64,000 bases of DNA from Microvirga subterranea (GCF_003350535.1 NZ_QQBB01000004.1:62001-126000); one strand, 5' to 3'. Shown: positions 41,752-50,025, numbered from the stretch's first letter. Numbers and translations: made by a program. The notes: generated from the sequence alone by a model not told the origin.

Positions 41752-41776
41752 AACTTGGCGGTAAGGATTAAGTTCC
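41752..41776 (-). promoter_or_regulatory. candidate EcfG promoter for DUF3309
   Basis: On the minus strand GGAAC-N16-AGTT, one mismatch at the least conserved base. It lies back to back with the perfect EcfG promoter of nepR, 34 bases away, in the 326-base gap between the two genes. Confidence 0.55.
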
Positions 41777-41809
41777 CCCGCACGCCGGGTCGTAGACCTG
41801 CGACAAACG

Positions 41810-41834
41810 GGAACATCGGACCAGGGATCGCGTT
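41810..41834 (+). promoter_or_regulatory. EcfG promoter of nepR-ecfG (autoregulation)
   Basis: GGAAC (41810-41814), 16 bases, CGTT (41831-41834): exact consensus, 60 bases before the nepR start. Positive autoregulation of nepR-ecfG operons is established in Methylobacterium, Sinorhizobium and Caulobacter. Confidence 0.85.
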
Positions 41835-41894
41835 GATCCCTCGGCGATCGGGCGCCGCCGTCAGCGCGACCCTGATGACAGGTCGTCAGCCCTT

Positions 41895-42134
41895 ATGGAT
41901 CCGGATGACCCGATGGCAAGTAAGAGTCCCAAGAACATGTCTCACGCCGATCCAGATCCGGTCCCGGGTCTCGAGAAGTCTCCCGCGCTCACCAGAACCG
42001 TCCAGGCCCAGCTCGGCCAGCGGTTGCGCCAGTTCTACGAGTCGCTGTCGCTCGGAGAGCAGCCGGTGCCGGATCGCTTCATCGAGATCATCAACCGCCT
42101 CGAAGAGGAGCGGCCGGAGAAGAAGCAGTCATGA
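41895..42134 (+). CDS. nepR: anti-sigma factor NepR
   Basis: A 79-residue anti-sigma factor of the general stress response. It binds EcfG until phosphorylated PhyR pulls it away. The two conserved helices are TRTVQAQLGQRLRQFYESL and PVPDRFIEIINRLEE; the ends are disordered. The start may be ATG 41895 or ATG 41913. The gene overlaps ecfG by four bases (ATGA). No phyR gene is in the window, although it often adjoins nepR. Confidence 0.94.
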   Translation: MDPDDPMASKSPKNMSHADPDPVPGLEKSPALTRTVQAQLGQRLRQFYESLSLGEQPVPDRFIEIINRLEEERPEKKQS

Positions 42135-42679
42135 CCATCGACGTCACCCTCCGGGATTCCATCCTCAAGGCGACGCCCAACCTCCGAGCTTTCGCGATCT
42201 CCCTCACGAACAACGTCGACCGTGCCGACGATCTCGTGCAGGAGACCCTCGTGCGGGCGATCTCCAACATCCATCGTTTCCAGCCCGGGACGAACATGCA
42301 GGCGTGGCTCTTCACCATCCTGCGCAACCTGTTCCATTCCGAATACCGCAAGCGCCGCCGCGAGGTGGAGGATGCGGACGGCAAGTACGCCGCCACCCTC
42401 TCGGTCGAGCCCGACCAGATGCCGCATCTCGATTTCGAGGACCTGCAGAAGGCGCTGACCCGGCTGCCGCACGACCAGCGCGAGGCGCTTCTCCTCGTGG
42501 GCGCTTCCGGCTTCTCCTACGAGCAGGCTGCGGAGATCTGCGGCTGCGCCGTGGGGACCATCAAGAGTCGCGTCAACCGTGCCCGCAACCGGCTGGCCGA
42601 GCTGATGCATTTCACCGATCTGGACGAGGATCTCGGCGCCGACCGCCTCACGCGGTCCGTGATGAAGGCAGTCGCCTGA
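42131..42679 (+). CDS. ecfG: general stress sigma factor EcfG
   Basis: A 182-residue ECF15-type sigma factor that directs RNA polymerase to GGAAC-N16/17-CGTT promoters under general stress. Region 2 is ATPNLRAFAISLTNNVDRADDLVQETLVRAI with IHRFQPGTNMQAWLFTILRNLFHSEYRKRRREV, and region 4 is LTRLPHDQREALLLVGASGFSYEQAAEICGCAVGTIKSRVNRARNRL. It is coupled to nepR. At least four exact matches to its own promoter consensus lie in front of other transcription units in this window. Confidence 0.95.
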   Translation: MTIDVTLRDSILKATPNLRAFAISLTNNVDRADDLVQETLVRAISNIHRFQPGTNMQAWLFTILRNLFHSEYRKRRREVEDADGKYAATLSVEPDQMPHLDFEDLQKALTRLPHDQREALLLVGASGFSYEQAAEICGCAVGTIKSRVNRARNRLAELMHFTDLDEDLGADRLTRSVMKAVA

Positions 42680-42763
42680 GGGAAAACCGGGCGGCGCTCG
42701 GCGCATCATGCGACCAAGCGGATTCCGGTTTTCTGCGTTCAACGATGCTCGCGCCCAAAGAGA

Positions 42764-42810
42764 GCATCGGATCGATCCCAAAAGTGCAGGCCCACTTTCG
42801 GGTCCGATGC
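42764..42810. repeat. RIME-like palindromic repeat
   Basis: A GCATCGGA ... TCCGATGC inverted repeat with inner AAAAGTG / CACTTTC arms lies 85 bases after ecfG. It belongs to the same dispersed family as the element at 57,368. It may extend left to about 42,720, where a TTCTGCGTTCAACGATGC block resembles sequence flanking the other copy. Confidence 0.8.
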
Positions 42811-42812
42811 CT

Positions 42813-43094
42813 TTAACGCCGCCGAAACTGCTGGCCGCCGCGCTGCGGGGGACGCGGGCCTGTGGGGGCGTTCGAATCCTTATGGCGGAAAATGAGGCGG
42901 CCCTTCTCGAGGTCGTAGGGCGACATTTCCACGGTCACACGGTCGCCGGCCAGGGTCTTGATGCGGTTCTTCTTCATCTTGCCGGCCGTGTAGGCGATGA
43001 CCTCATGCCCGTTGTCGAGCTGCACGCGATAGCGCGCGTCGGGCAGAATTTCGGTCACAAGTCCTTCGAACGTGATGAGTTCTTCCTTTGCCAT
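42813..43094 (-). CDS. infA: translation initiation factor IF-1
   Basis: A 93-residue S1-fold (OB) protein that binds the ribosomal A site during initiation. The core [25 protein letters not shown] ... [25 protein letters not shown] ... [13 protein letters not shown] is intact. The tail (about 20 residues, Pro/Arg/Gly-rich) is longer than in E. coli IF-1, as in other Rhizobiales. A TTG at 43151 opens the frame further but runs into the cspA terminator, so ATG 43094 is used. Confidence 0.95.
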   Translation of the reverse strand: MAKEELITFEGLVTEILPDARYRVQLDNGHEVIAYTAGKMKKNRIKTLAGDRVTVEMSPYDLEKGRLIFRHKDSNAPTGPRPPQRGGQQFRRR

Positions 43095-43116
43095 GCAAAG
43101 CCTTCCGTATCCTAAT

Positions 43117-43144
43117 AAAAAAGCCGTCCCTCGACCGGAACGGC
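43117..43144 (-). terminator. intrinsic terminator of cspA
   Basis: On the minus strand GCCGTTCC / GGGACGGC with a short loop is followed by TTTTTTATT. A second GC-rich hairpin (GAGGGCG / CGCCCTC, 43155-43177) lies between it and the cspA stop. Confidence 0.8.
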
Positions 43145-43189
43145 TGATCAACGAGAGGGCGCGCCGGGCACGCCCTCAAGCATCAAACC

Positions 43190-43399
43190 TTACGCGTTCT
43201 GCAGGTTGACTGCAGAGGTGCGGCCGGTGCGCTGGTCGGTCTGAAGCTCGTAGGAGAGCTTCTGTCCTTCCCGAAGGCCACGCATGCCAGCCCGCTCCAA
43301 CGCGGTCGCGTGCACGAACACGTCCTTACCGCCGTTGTCGGGCTGAATGAAACCATAGCCTTTGGTTTCGTTGTACCACTTCACGGTTCCCGTTTCCAT
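43190..43399 (-). CDS. cold-shock domain protein (CspA family)
   Basis: A 69-residue single cold-shock domain that binds single-stranded RNA or DNA: GTVKWYNETKGYGFIQPDNGGKDVFVHATAL carries RNP1 (KGYGFI) and RNP2 (VFVHA). ATG 43399 follows AAAGGA. A long 5' leader is probable, as usual in this family, but its extent cannot be read here. Confidence 0.95.
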   Translation of the reverse strand: METGTVKWYNETKGYGFIQPDNGGKDVFVHATALERAGMRGLREGQKLSYELQTDQRTGRTSAVNLQNA

Positions 43400-43613
43400 G
43401 GGAAATCCTTTCACTGTCGTTTGCACGTGGGCGGAGCAAGGCGCCCGTCAGTCGATATTGGTAGAGAGAAGCAACGTGCGCTCGGCAGTGCCAAAGCGGA
43501 GTAGACTAGTCGTCCGGCCAAATGTCGATGCAAATTAAGTAAGGGACCCCTGCCGAAAAGGCAAGGTTTCGGCCTTACGCCTCATTGAGTACCTCCCGCT
43601 CTGATTGCATCGT

Positions 43614-43868
43614 TCAGCTGGACTTCAGGCGTTCGATCACACCGCGCAAGGCATCTTCGCCCTGGCTCGTGAAACGGATCTCGTCATCGTCCGCCTCGAT
43701 CAGCCCACGCTCCCGAAGCTCCGCGACGGCCGCGTCGCTCGCCTTGTGGCCGACGCCGTCGCGGCGGGCAACGCTGCGCACGCTCTGGCCGCTGGAGAGC
43801 TGGTGGTAGGCCGCAAACGCGAAGACGGCGAGCGCATCGTCGCTCAGGCTGGACAGGTTCTGGGTCAT
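43614..43868 (-). CDS. small hypothetical protein, winged-helix-like
   Basis: An 84-residue acidic helical protein (DDALAVFAFAAYHQLSSGQSVRSVARRDGVGHKASDAAVAELRERGLIEADDDEIRFTSQGEDALRGVIERL). The helix-turn-helix-like centre followed by a beta-wing-like IRFTSQG pattern suggests a winged-helix DNA-binding fold, which is my inference. It lies divergent to the EcfG-controlled BON gene, separated by about 210 bases. Confidence 0.6.
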   Translation of the reverse strand: MTQNLSSLSDDALAVFAFAAYHQLSSGQSVRSVARRDGVGHKASDAAVAELRERGLIEADDDEIRFTSQGEDALRGVIERLKSS

Positions 43869-43990
43869 GGGATCTCGGCTTTCGGTTGCGGCTGCGGTCG
43901 ATCGTGCAAGCCCGGGGTCAATGCGGCCCGCGCGCTCCCGTTCAAGCGCAACCGTTGAAAAAGCGCGGCTTTCCGCTCCGCCGGGCCTCA

Positions 43991-44016
43991 GGAACCGGCC
44001 TCCTCGTCCTCACGTT
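43991..44016 (+). promoter_or_regulatory. EcfG promoter of the BON-domain gene
   Basis: GGAAC, 17 bases, CGTT: exact match with the longer allowed spacer, ending 60 bases before the BON-protein start. Confidence 0.75.
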
Positions 44017-44076
44017 GGTCCGGACGACCGCACGAAGACGGGCGGCTTTTCTTCACCACCATCGAGGAGCGATGCC

Positions 44077-44943
44077 ATGGCGAACGATCGTTATCGCTAC
44101 GAGCAGGAACGCTATCGCGGCCGCGAGGGCGGCTGGCGCGACGAGGATCGTTTCGATCGCGACCGCCGGGGAGCGGGCTACGATCGCGGCGACGACGGCT
44201 ACATCGCGCGGCGTGGATTCGGCAACCAGTCCGCCGGCTATGATCGCGGCCGCGGCTACGACGAGCCGCGGGAGCGCGACTTCGGCGATTCCGCCGGTTA
44301 CGGCACGGGGGGCTCCGCCCTCGACTGGCGCGACGTCGTGGGCGAGGACCGCCGCCGGAGCGGATCATCCTCCGGCATGGACTACGGGCGGGATCGCTCG
44401 AGGGGCCGCTACGGCTCGTCCTACGGCCGCGAGAGCGACCGCTACGACACTGGCACCTTCGGCCGCGGATCGCGCGACTACAGCGAGGATCGCGGCTTCT
44501 TCGAACGTGCCGGCGACGAGGTCAGGTCCTGGTTTGCCGACGAGGACGCCGACCGCCGCCGCGACATGGACATGCGCCGCGCCGAGCAGCAGCATCGCGG
44601 GCGCGGACCCAAGGGCTACCAGCGCTCCGACGAGCGCATCCGCGAGGACGTGAACGATCGCCTCACCGACGATCCGCATATTGACGCCTCGGAGATCGAG
44701 GTCTCGGTGTCGAGCCGGGAGGTCACCCTGTCGGGGACCGTCAACAGCCGGTTCGAGAAGCGCCACGCCGAGGACCTGGCGGAATCGGTCTCCGGCGTCG
44801 CCCACGTCCAGAACAACCTGCGGGTTCAGCAGCAGGCCGATGCCGGCATGGGAGGCAGCATGCTGTCGGGCCAGGGCTCGCAGGCGACCCTGGGCGAACC
44901 CGGCTCCGCCCGCCGCCGCTCGACCAGCTCGTCCTCCACCTGA
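44077..44943 (+). CDS. BON-domain protein with Arg/Asp/Tyr/Gly-rich N-terminus
   Basis: A 288-residue protein. The first 150 residues are low complexity, dominated by Arg, Asp, Tyr and Gly (RYRYEQERYRGREGGW and many YDRG-like repeats), so probably disordered. A conserved SWFADEDADRRRDMD segment follows, then a BON domain (RIREDVNDRLTDDPHIDASEIEVSVSSREVTLSGTVNSR ... GVAHVQNNLRV). BON domains often bind phospholipid or envelope components; OsmY is a stress-induced example. There is no signal peptide. Start ATG 44077 follows GAGGAGC. An exact EcfG promoter precedes it. Confidence 0.87.
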   Translation: MANDRYRYEQERYRGREGGWRDEDRFDRDRRGAGYDRGDDGYIARRGFGNQSAGYDRGRGYDEPRERDFGDSAGYGTGGSALDWRDVVGEDRRRSGSSSGMDYGRDRSRGRYGSSYGRESDRYDTGTFGRGSRDYSEDRGFFERAGDEVRSWFADEDADRRRDMDMRRAEQQHRGRGPKGYQRSDERIREDVNDRLTDDPHIDASEIEVSVSSREVTLSGTVNSRFEKRHAEDLAESVSGVAHVQNNLRVQQQADAGMGGSMLSGQGSQATLGEPGSARRRSTSSSST

Positions 44944-45070
44944 GGCAAGCCCGGGGGCTCTCCGGCTGGAGCCCCCGCCCCTTCCGGGACAAGTGGACAG
45001 AGCGGGCGACCGCCTTCAAAAGCTCTTGCCTTTCCATCGCCGGCTTGCAACCCCATATCTGGCGAGGAGG

Positions 45071-45457
45071 ATGAGCACGACAATGGCAGGTATTTCCGTC
45101 ACGCTCGAGGGCGACAACATTCAACTCGCGTTCCAGAAGGGCGAGCAATCCACGGCCGTGGTCATGGATCCACAGGCGGCGCGCTCCCTCGTGAAGGCCG
45201 TGAGCCAGCTTCTGATGGCGATCGGCGAAGGCAGCGAAGACATCGGCGAGAACCCGGAGGAGATGGTCGACGTGACCTCTCCGACCATCGATATCGGCAT
45301 GGACGAGAACGGAATGGCGGTCGTCGCCCTCCAGGCCGGCCTGCTGCCGCCCTTCATGCTGCGCCTCAAGGACGACGAGGCCAGGCACATCGCCAACAGC
45401 CTGACGGAGATCCTGAACAGCCCGCGGGACGTCCGCCAGTCCCTGGGCGGCCATTGA
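45071..45457 (+). CDS. conserved hypothetical protein
   Basis: A 128-residue acidic cytoplasmic protein (ISVTLEGDNIQLAFQKGEQSTAVVMDPQAARSLVKAVSQLLMAIGE, then TIDIGMDENGMAVVALQAGLLPPFMLRLKDDEARHIANSLTEIL). The alternating strands and a final helix suggest a small alpha/beta domain; the family is unknown to me. GAGGAGG directly abuts ATG 45071, so the in-frame ATG at 45083 may be the true start. The frame is open much further upstream inside the BON gene, where it is a shadow. Confidence 0.7.
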   Translation: MSTTMAGISVTLEGDNIQLAFQKGEQSTAVVMDPQAARSLVKAVSQLLMAIGEGSEDIGENPEEMVDVTSPTIDIGMDENGMAVVALQAGLLPPFMLRLKDDEARHIANSLTEILNSPRDVRQSLGGH

Positions 45458-45530
45458 TCCTTTAGCAGACATAATCAGAGAAATGTCACCAGCGAGCTTG
45501 AGAATTCGCGGGTTGGTGAAGTCGCCTCAA

Positions 45531-45555
45531 GGAACTTCGTAATCGCCATGCGGTT
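45531..45555 (+). promoter_or_regulatory. candidate EcfG promoter of the nucleotidyltransferase/phosphatase pair
   Basis: GGAAC-N16-GGTT, one mismatch from consensus, 41 bases before the first gene of the pair. Plausible given the surrounding EcfG targets. Confidence 0.45.
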
Positions 45556-45596
45556 GTCGAACGCGGACCAAGGCGGTCGCGCTTCGGACAAGGCTG

Positions 45597-46412
45597 ATGA
45601 CGATTCACACCCCTGACTTCGCCCCCACAGAGCATCCGGGCGTCCCGATCTTCGACGCGAAGGCGGAGCCGACGCTGACTCATCCGGAATCGGAAGCCTT
45701 CTATGCAGAGGCCCTCAGGGAGCTCAACCAGCTCGGTCTGCCCTACCTTCTGGCCGGCACCTATGCCCTGTCCGCCTACACGGGCATCACGCGTCCGACG
45801 AAGGATCTCGACATCTTCTGCAAGGCCGGCGACTACACCCGCGTCCTCGCGCACTTCAAGAATCTCGGCTACGCGGTCGAGATCGAGGACGACCGCTGGC
45901 TCGGCAAGGTCTACAAGGGCCAGTACTTCTTCGACGTGATCTTCGCCTCCTCGAACGGCACGATGCCGATCGGCGATCCGTGGTTCGAAAACGCGCGCCA
46001 GATCGAGGTGTTCGGCACTCCCGTGAAGATCGTGGGGCCGACGGAGCTCGTCTGGTCGAAATGCTTCATCCAGCTGCGCCACCGCTACGACGGCGCGGAC
46101 GTGGCCCACACAATCCTCAAGGCCCACAACGAAATCGACTGGCACCGGCTGCTGGCCTACATGGAAGTGCACTGGGAAGTGCTGCTGATGCACCTCCTGA
46201 ACTTCCGCTGGATCTATCCCACGGAGCGGGACAACGTCCCTCGCTGGGTCATGGACGAGCTGCTCGACCGGCTGGCCAAGCAGCTCGACCTGCCGCCGCC
46301 GCAGATGAAGGTCTGCCGCGGGCGCATGTTCTCCCGTGTGGATTACGAGATCGACGTGAAGGAGTGGGGCTTCGCCGACGTAGGCGGCGAAGGTGAATGG
46401 CGGAATGACTGA
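45597..46412 (+). CDS. nucleotidyltransferase-fold protein
   Basis: A 271-residue protein with a nucleotidyltransferase-like motif: LLAGTYALSAYTGITRPTKDLDIF, where D70 and D72 form the metal-binding D-x-D and the GTY replaces the usual G-G/S. Further blocks are DDRWLGKVYKGQYFFDVIFAS and IVGPTELVWSKCFIQLRHRYDGADVAH. Enzymes of this fold transfer NMPs to proteins, RNA or small molecules; the target here is unknown. It overlaps the following metallophosphatase gene by eight bases, so the two should act together. Confidence 0.8.
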   Translation: MTIHTPDFAPTEHPGVPIFDAKAEPTLTHPESEAFYAEALRELNQLGLPYLLAGTYALSAYTGITRPTKDLDIFCKAGDYTRVLAHFKNLGYAVEIEDDRWLGKVYKGQYFFDVIFASSNGTMPIGDPWFENARQIEVFGTPVKIVGPTELVWSKCFIQLRHRYDGADVAHTILKAHNEIDWHRLLAYMEVHWEVLLMHLLNFRWIYPTERDNVPRWVMDELLDRLAKQLDLPPPQMKVCRGRMFSRVDYEIDVKEWGFADVGGEGEWRND

Positions 46413-47127
46413 AGCGCATGCAACCTTGAAGGTCGCCGCGATGGGCGACCTTCACGTTCGTGAGGACAACGCGGAAACCTACCGCGACCTGTTCGGAGAG
46501 ATTTCGAGGGAAGCGGACGTTCTGGTCCTGACCGGCGACCTCACCGATCTCGGCAAGCCGAAGGAGGCCGAGCTTCTCGCGCAGGATCTCAAGGCCTGCT
46601 CGATCCCCGTGGTCGGCGTGCTCGGCAACCACGATTACGAGTGCGGCGCTCACGAGGAGGTGTCCCGCATCCTGCGCGACGCAGGCATGAAGCTTCTCGA
46701 CGGCCAGTCCTGCGAGATCGACGGCGTGGGCTTCGTCGGCGTGAAGGGCTTCGCAGGAGGCTTCGGCCGACGCATGCTCGGCTCCTTCGGCGAACCTGCC
46801 ATCAAGCAGTTCGTGAGTGAGGCCATGAACGAGACCCTGCGTCTTGAAAACGCCATGCGGCAGGTCCGCGCCAAGCGCACGATGGTCATCCTGCACTATG
46901 CGCCCGTGACCGACACGATCGAGAGCGAGCCTCTCGAGATCTACCCGTTCCTGGGCTCGTCGCGCCTGGCCGAAACCATCGACCGCTTCAAGGTCAGCGC
47001 CATCGTGCACGGCCACGCCCATCGGGGGCGCTTCGAGGGACGCACCCCGGGCGGGCAGCCGGTCTACAACGTGGCACGCCACATCGAGAAGCCGAACGGG
47101 AAACCCTACGCGATCCTTGAGATCTGA
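46405..47127 (+). CDS. calcineurin-like metallophosphoesterase
   Basis: A 240-residue two-metal phosphoesterase with all signature blocks: D15-L-H17 (MGDLHV), G44-D45 (LTGDLTD), G74-N-H-D77 (LGNHDYE), a central histidine in VILHYAP and the C-terminal GHAHRG. Such enzymes hydrolyse phosphodiesters, nucleotides or phosphoproteins. No signal peptide, so cytoplasmic. ATG 46405 is used; GTG 46393 is an alternative. Coupling to a nucleotidyltransferase suggests an add/remove pair, for example nucleotidylation and its reversal; this is inference. Confidence 0.9.
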   Translation: MTEAHATLKVAAMGDLHVREDNAETYRDLFGEISREADVLVLTGDLTDLGKPKEAELLAQDLKACSIPVVGVLGNHDYECGAHEEVSRILRDAGMKLLDGQSCEIDGVGFVGVKGFAGGFGRRMLGSFGEPAIKQFVSEAMNETLRLENAMRQVRAKRTMVILHYAPVTDTIESEPLEIYPFLGSSRLAETIDRFKVSAIVHGHAHRGRFEGRTPGGQPVYNVARHIEKPNGKPYAILEI

Positions 47128-47308
47128 CGCATCCGGCGGCTGCGAGCGGACCCGGCCTCGGCGGTCGTCCGGTACCTCGCAAGAATGACGCCGTCCCACC
47201 GGATTGATCCCACAGCGCCGCGAGAGAGGTGTATCATCCCTTTGCCTGCAAGGCAGGCGCAGCGGGGCCTGTTCGGGACAGCGGCTCCCAACCTGGAGGA
47301 TTGCGGTC

Positions 47309-47947
47309 ATGGTCCGGATCTTCCCACTGGCGATCGCCTGCATCGTCACGCTGACATCGGGCGCAGACGCCGCCCCGCGCGGCAAGCGCTTCTCGCAGGA
47401 GCGCGCGCAATCCACCCAGCCCGCCCAGGAGCAGGATGAATTCCGGGCCTGCGACGTGTCGGTGCGCGATTTCGTCCAGGGACGGAAGGAGGCGACGGCG
47501 CTACCGGTCAAGGACGTCGAGGTGGACGGGCTGAGGATGACGCTGAACTTCGTCCATCCCTACGGCGAGAGCGGAGACACGCCCCCCAACCTCGCATTCA
47601 CGCGAGGGGAATCGATCGAGGAGCGCCGCAAGAACCTGAACGAGACGAAGCAGCGCATCCGGACCCTCGTCGAAGCGGCGAAGACCGGCAATGTCTGGTA
47701 CGTCGTCGCCTTGAACAAGGACAACCCCGACGGCGGCGACATGAGGCGTAGCCCCGTCAACGCTCAGCCCGTCGAGGATCGTCCATCGGCTTCCGCCGTG
47801 GTCATGGCGAGCATCGAAGGCAAATGCATTACCGTGGCCGACTACAAGGCGGTCCCTCTCACCAGCCTGGGAGATGAGCTGCGCCGGATCCTGGGCGATA
47901 GAAGCCTCGGACCGCCGCCCGTCGCCGATTCGACGCCTCCGCCCTGA
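47309..47947 (+). CDS. exported hypothetical protein
   Basis: A 212-residue protein with a Sec signal peptide (MVRIFPLAIACIVTLTSGADA). The mature part is rich in charged residues (EEFRACDVSVRDFVQGRKE-like start, RMTLNFVHPYG, WYVVALNKDNPDGGD, VVMASIEGKCITVADYKAVPL). Two cysteines could form a disulfide. No family recognised. ATG 47309 follows GGAGG; a longer frame begins at 47204. Confidence 0.7.
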   Translation: MVRIFPLAIACIVTLTSGADAAPRGKRFSQERAQSTQPAQEQDEFRACDVSVRDFVQGRKEATALPVKDVEVDGLRMTLNFVHPYGESGDTPPNLAFTRGESIEERRKNLNETKQRIRTLVEAAKTGNVWYVVALNKDNPDGGDMRRSPVNAQPVEDRPSASAVVMASIEGKCITVADYKAVPLTSLGDELRRILGDRSLGPPPVADSTPPP

Positions 47948-47983
47948 TGGCGACTGTGCCTTCGTCGGTTTCGTGGTGCGTCC

Positions 47984-48205
47984 TCAATACCGGGTGCCCG
48001 GATCGGTCGGGTTGCCGGGAAGGTAATCGGGCTCGGAGCCGGGCCCCTTCGGATCCGTGATCCCGGGGTCGTTGACCGGATAGGGCGTTCGCGGACCGGT
48101 GGGGCCGGTGTCGGGCGTCTCGTCCGGAGGACGGCGCGGCGGCACGTCGCTCGGGATGTTGCCGCCGGGGATCGGCTCGTTCGTCGGGTTGCCGGGATTG
48201 ACCAT
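47984..48205 (-). CDS. small Pro/Gly-rich protein
   Basis: A 73-residue protein composed almost wholly of Pro, Gly, Asn, Thr and Asp (NPGNPTNEPIPGGN, then RRPPDETPDTGP and GNPTDPG), certainly disordered. The start follows GAGGAG at good spacing. A one-mismatch EcfG promoter lies upstream, divergent from that of the DJ-1/PfpI gene. Function unknown. Confidence 0.6.
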   Translation of the reverse strand: MVNPGNPTNEPIPGGNIPSDVPPRRPPDETPDTGPTGPRTPYPVNDPGITDPKGPGSEPDYLPGNPTDPGTRY

Positions 48206-48240
48206 CCTTCACTCCTCGTTCGCTCAACCATTTTCAGGTC

Positions 48241-48265
48241 AACAGAACGCGAGTGCGGGGGTTCC
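48241..48265 (-). promoter_or_regulatory. candidate EcfG promoter of the Pro/Gly-rich protein gene
   Basis: On the minus strand GGAAC-N16-TGTT, 36 bases before the start codon and 15 bases from the exact EcfG promoter on the other strand. Confidence 0.5.
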
Positions 48266-48279
48266 GAGAGTCGCAGGCC

Positions 48280-48304
48280 GGAACTGTCCGGCTTTCCGCC
48301 CGTT
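48280..48304 (+). promoter_or_regulatory. EcfG promoter of the DJ-1/PfpI gene
   Basis: GGAAC, 16 bases, CGTT: exact match ending 33 bases before the start codon. Confidence 0.75.
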
Positions 48305-48337
48305 CCCACGGCATTCCCTCGAACAATGGAGAGCGTC

Positions 48338-48919
48338 ATGCCTGACATCAAACAGGCCAGGATCCTGATCATGGCAACGGACGGCTTCGAGCAATCGGAG
48401 CTGATGGTCCCCCAGGAGAAGCTTTCGGATGCGGGCGCAACGGTCGAGGTCGCGGCGCCGAAATCGCGCATGAAGTCCGGCAAGATCTACGGCTGGGACG
48501 AGAACGACTGGGGCAAGACCGTCTCGGTCGACAAGGACATCGAGGACGTAAACCCGGCCGATTACGACGCGCTCGTTCTGCCGGGCGGCCAGATCAATCC
48601 CGACAAGCTGCGCGTGGAGCCGAAGGCGATCGAGATCATCCGGGCCTTCTACTCGTCCGGCAAGACGGTGGCGGCCATCTGCCACGCGCCCTGGCTCCTC
48701 ATCGAGGCCGGCATCATCAAGGGCCGGAAGTGCACCTCCTACCACTCGATCAAGACCGATGTGATCAATGCGGGCGGCGAATGGCGCGACGAGACGGTCG
48801 TCACCGACAAGGGCCTCATCACCAGCCGCAATCCCGGCGATCTCGACGCCTTCGTGGCCAAGATCATCGAGGAGGTGCGCGAGGGCACCCATTCCGGACG
48901 GCGGCAGGCAGCCGAGTAG
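48338..48919 (+). CDS. DJ-1/PfpI-family protein (class I GATase-like)
   Basis: A 193-residue protein of the PfpI/YhbO branch of the DJ-1 superfamily. The nucleophile C115 and H116 lie in VAAICHAPWLL, the catalytic acid is in TDGFEQSELMVP, and LVLPGGQINPDKLR is the oxyanion strand. Relatives act as stress-induced chaperones, glyoxalases or protein deglycases; reported deglycase activity is disputed. GGAGAG precedes ATG 48338. The exact EcfG promoter fits a stress role. Confidence 0.92.
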   Translation: MPDIKQARILIMATDGFEQSELMVPQEKLSDAGATVEVAAPKSRMKSGKIYGWDENDWGKTVSVDKDIEDVNPADYDALVLPGGQINPDKLRVEPKAIEIIRAFYSSGKTVAAICHAPWLLIEAGIIKGRKCTSYHSIKTDVINAGGEWRDETVVTDKGLITSRNPGDLDAFVAKIIEEVREGTHSGRRQAAE

Positions 48920-48938
48920 CGCCTGCGGATTTGGCAAC

Positions 48939-48967
48939 AAAAAAGCGGCCGGATTGTCCGGCCGCTT
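48939..48967 (-). terminator. intrinsic terminator of the Tim44-like gene
   Basis: A 10-bp stem AAGCGGCCGG / CCGGCCGCTT with loop ATTGT is followed on the minus strand by TTTTTTG. It sits between convergent stops and may act on both genes. Confidence 0.85.
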
Positions 48968-48993
48968 CGTCGTTTCTGGAGCTGTTGCCAGCG

Positions 48994-50025
48994 TCAGTTC
49001 TGCTGGATCGCCGAGAGCTTCCAGGGACCGCCCTGATCCCTGCGGAAGGTCCACGTCTCGATCGCCTCGGCCGGCTTCGTCGGATCGCCTTCGATCACGT
49101 TGCCGGTGGCCTTGTCGACCGTGACGTCCGTCAGCGCATAGCGCATGGCCACTGTCGCGTAGTCCGTGGCGCCCTCGCGCCAGGCCTCCGCGAGATCGCC
49201 CTGGAGCAGGCGTACGTCGGAAACCGTGTTCCTCACGCCACGCGACGCGTTGTCGTTCAGCTCCTCCTGGATGTATCCAGCCATTTCGGGCGTCGCCAGC
49301 GACCAGAGCTTGGCGACGTCGTTGCGGGAATACGCGTCCTGCACCTCGATCAGCGACCGCTCGAAAGCCGCAAAGTCGCTCTCTCCGATGCCGATCTCGT
49401 CGCGCACGCCCGGCCGTGCCTGATGCGTCTGCGTGCCCTGTCGGCCAAGGCCGCCGAGGGCGCTGCCGAGGCCGCCGAGGCCGGCGCCCGTGCGGCTGCC
49501 GCCGTTGAGCGGGCCGTCGCCCGGCATGGAGCGGGCGTAGCCCTGCCCTGCGGTGCCGTAGGCCGGCTGCTGCCGGCGGCGGAACCAGCTCATGGCGAAC
49601 CGCACCAGCAGGACGATCAGGCCGATCTGGAGCAGAAGGCCCAGGAACGAGCCCAAGCCTGCGAGGCCGCCGAAGAAGCCGTTGCCCATCAGCAGGCCGA
49701 ACAGGCCCGCGCCGAAGAGGCCGGCCATCAGGCCCGTGCCGAAGCCGAAGCGGCGCGGCTGAGCGACGTTCGGGGCCGGTGCGCCGGGACGGTTATAGGC
49801 AGGACCCTGGTTCGGAATCTGAGAGCGCTGAATCGGCGCGGCCGTGCCCGGCGCCGTGTTCGTGCTCGGCGGAGCGCTCCAGGTCCGCGCGCCGCGCGAG
49901 CCGAAGCTGCCCCCTCCCCGGCCGACGCGAGCCTCAGCCGCACTTCCGGCGAAGACCAAGGCGGCCGCCAGGGCGATCATGACGCGGCTTCGGCGAGAAG
50001 CAATTTTCATCATCTCTACGTTCAT
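48994..50025 (-). CDS. Tim44-domain membrane protein
   Basis: A 343-residue protein with a signal or anchor segment (MIALAAALVFAGSAAEARVGRGGGSFGSRG), a Gly/Pro/Asn-rich linker, two membrane helices (GLMAGLFGAGLFGLLMGNGFFGG and GSFLGLLLQIGLIVLLVRFAMSWF) and a C-terminal Tim44-like domain (FAAFERSLIEVQDAYSRNDVAKLWSLATPEMAGYIQEEL ... ETWTFRRDQGGPWKLSAIQQ). Bacterial Tim44-like proteins are membrane-associated with unproven roles, possibly in protein or lipid handling. Starts at 50013 or 50010 are also possible. Confidence 0.88.
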   Translation of the reverse strand: MNVEMMKIASRRSRVMIALAAALVFAGSAAEARVGRGGGSFGSRGARTWSAPPSTNTAPGTAAPIQRSQIPNQGPAYNRPGAPAPNVAQPRRFGFGTGLMAGLFGAGLFGLLMGNGFFGGLAGLGSFLGLLLQIGLIVLLVRFAMSWFRRRQQPAYGTAGQGYARSMPGDGPLNGGSRTGAGLGGLGSALGGLGRQGTQTHQARPGVRDEIGIGESDFAAFERSLIEVQDAYSRNDVAKLWSLATPEMAGYIQEELNDNASRGVRNTVSDVRLLQGDLAEAWREGATDYATVAMRYALTDVTVDKATGNVIEGDPTKPAEAIETWTFRRDQGGPWKLSAIQQN

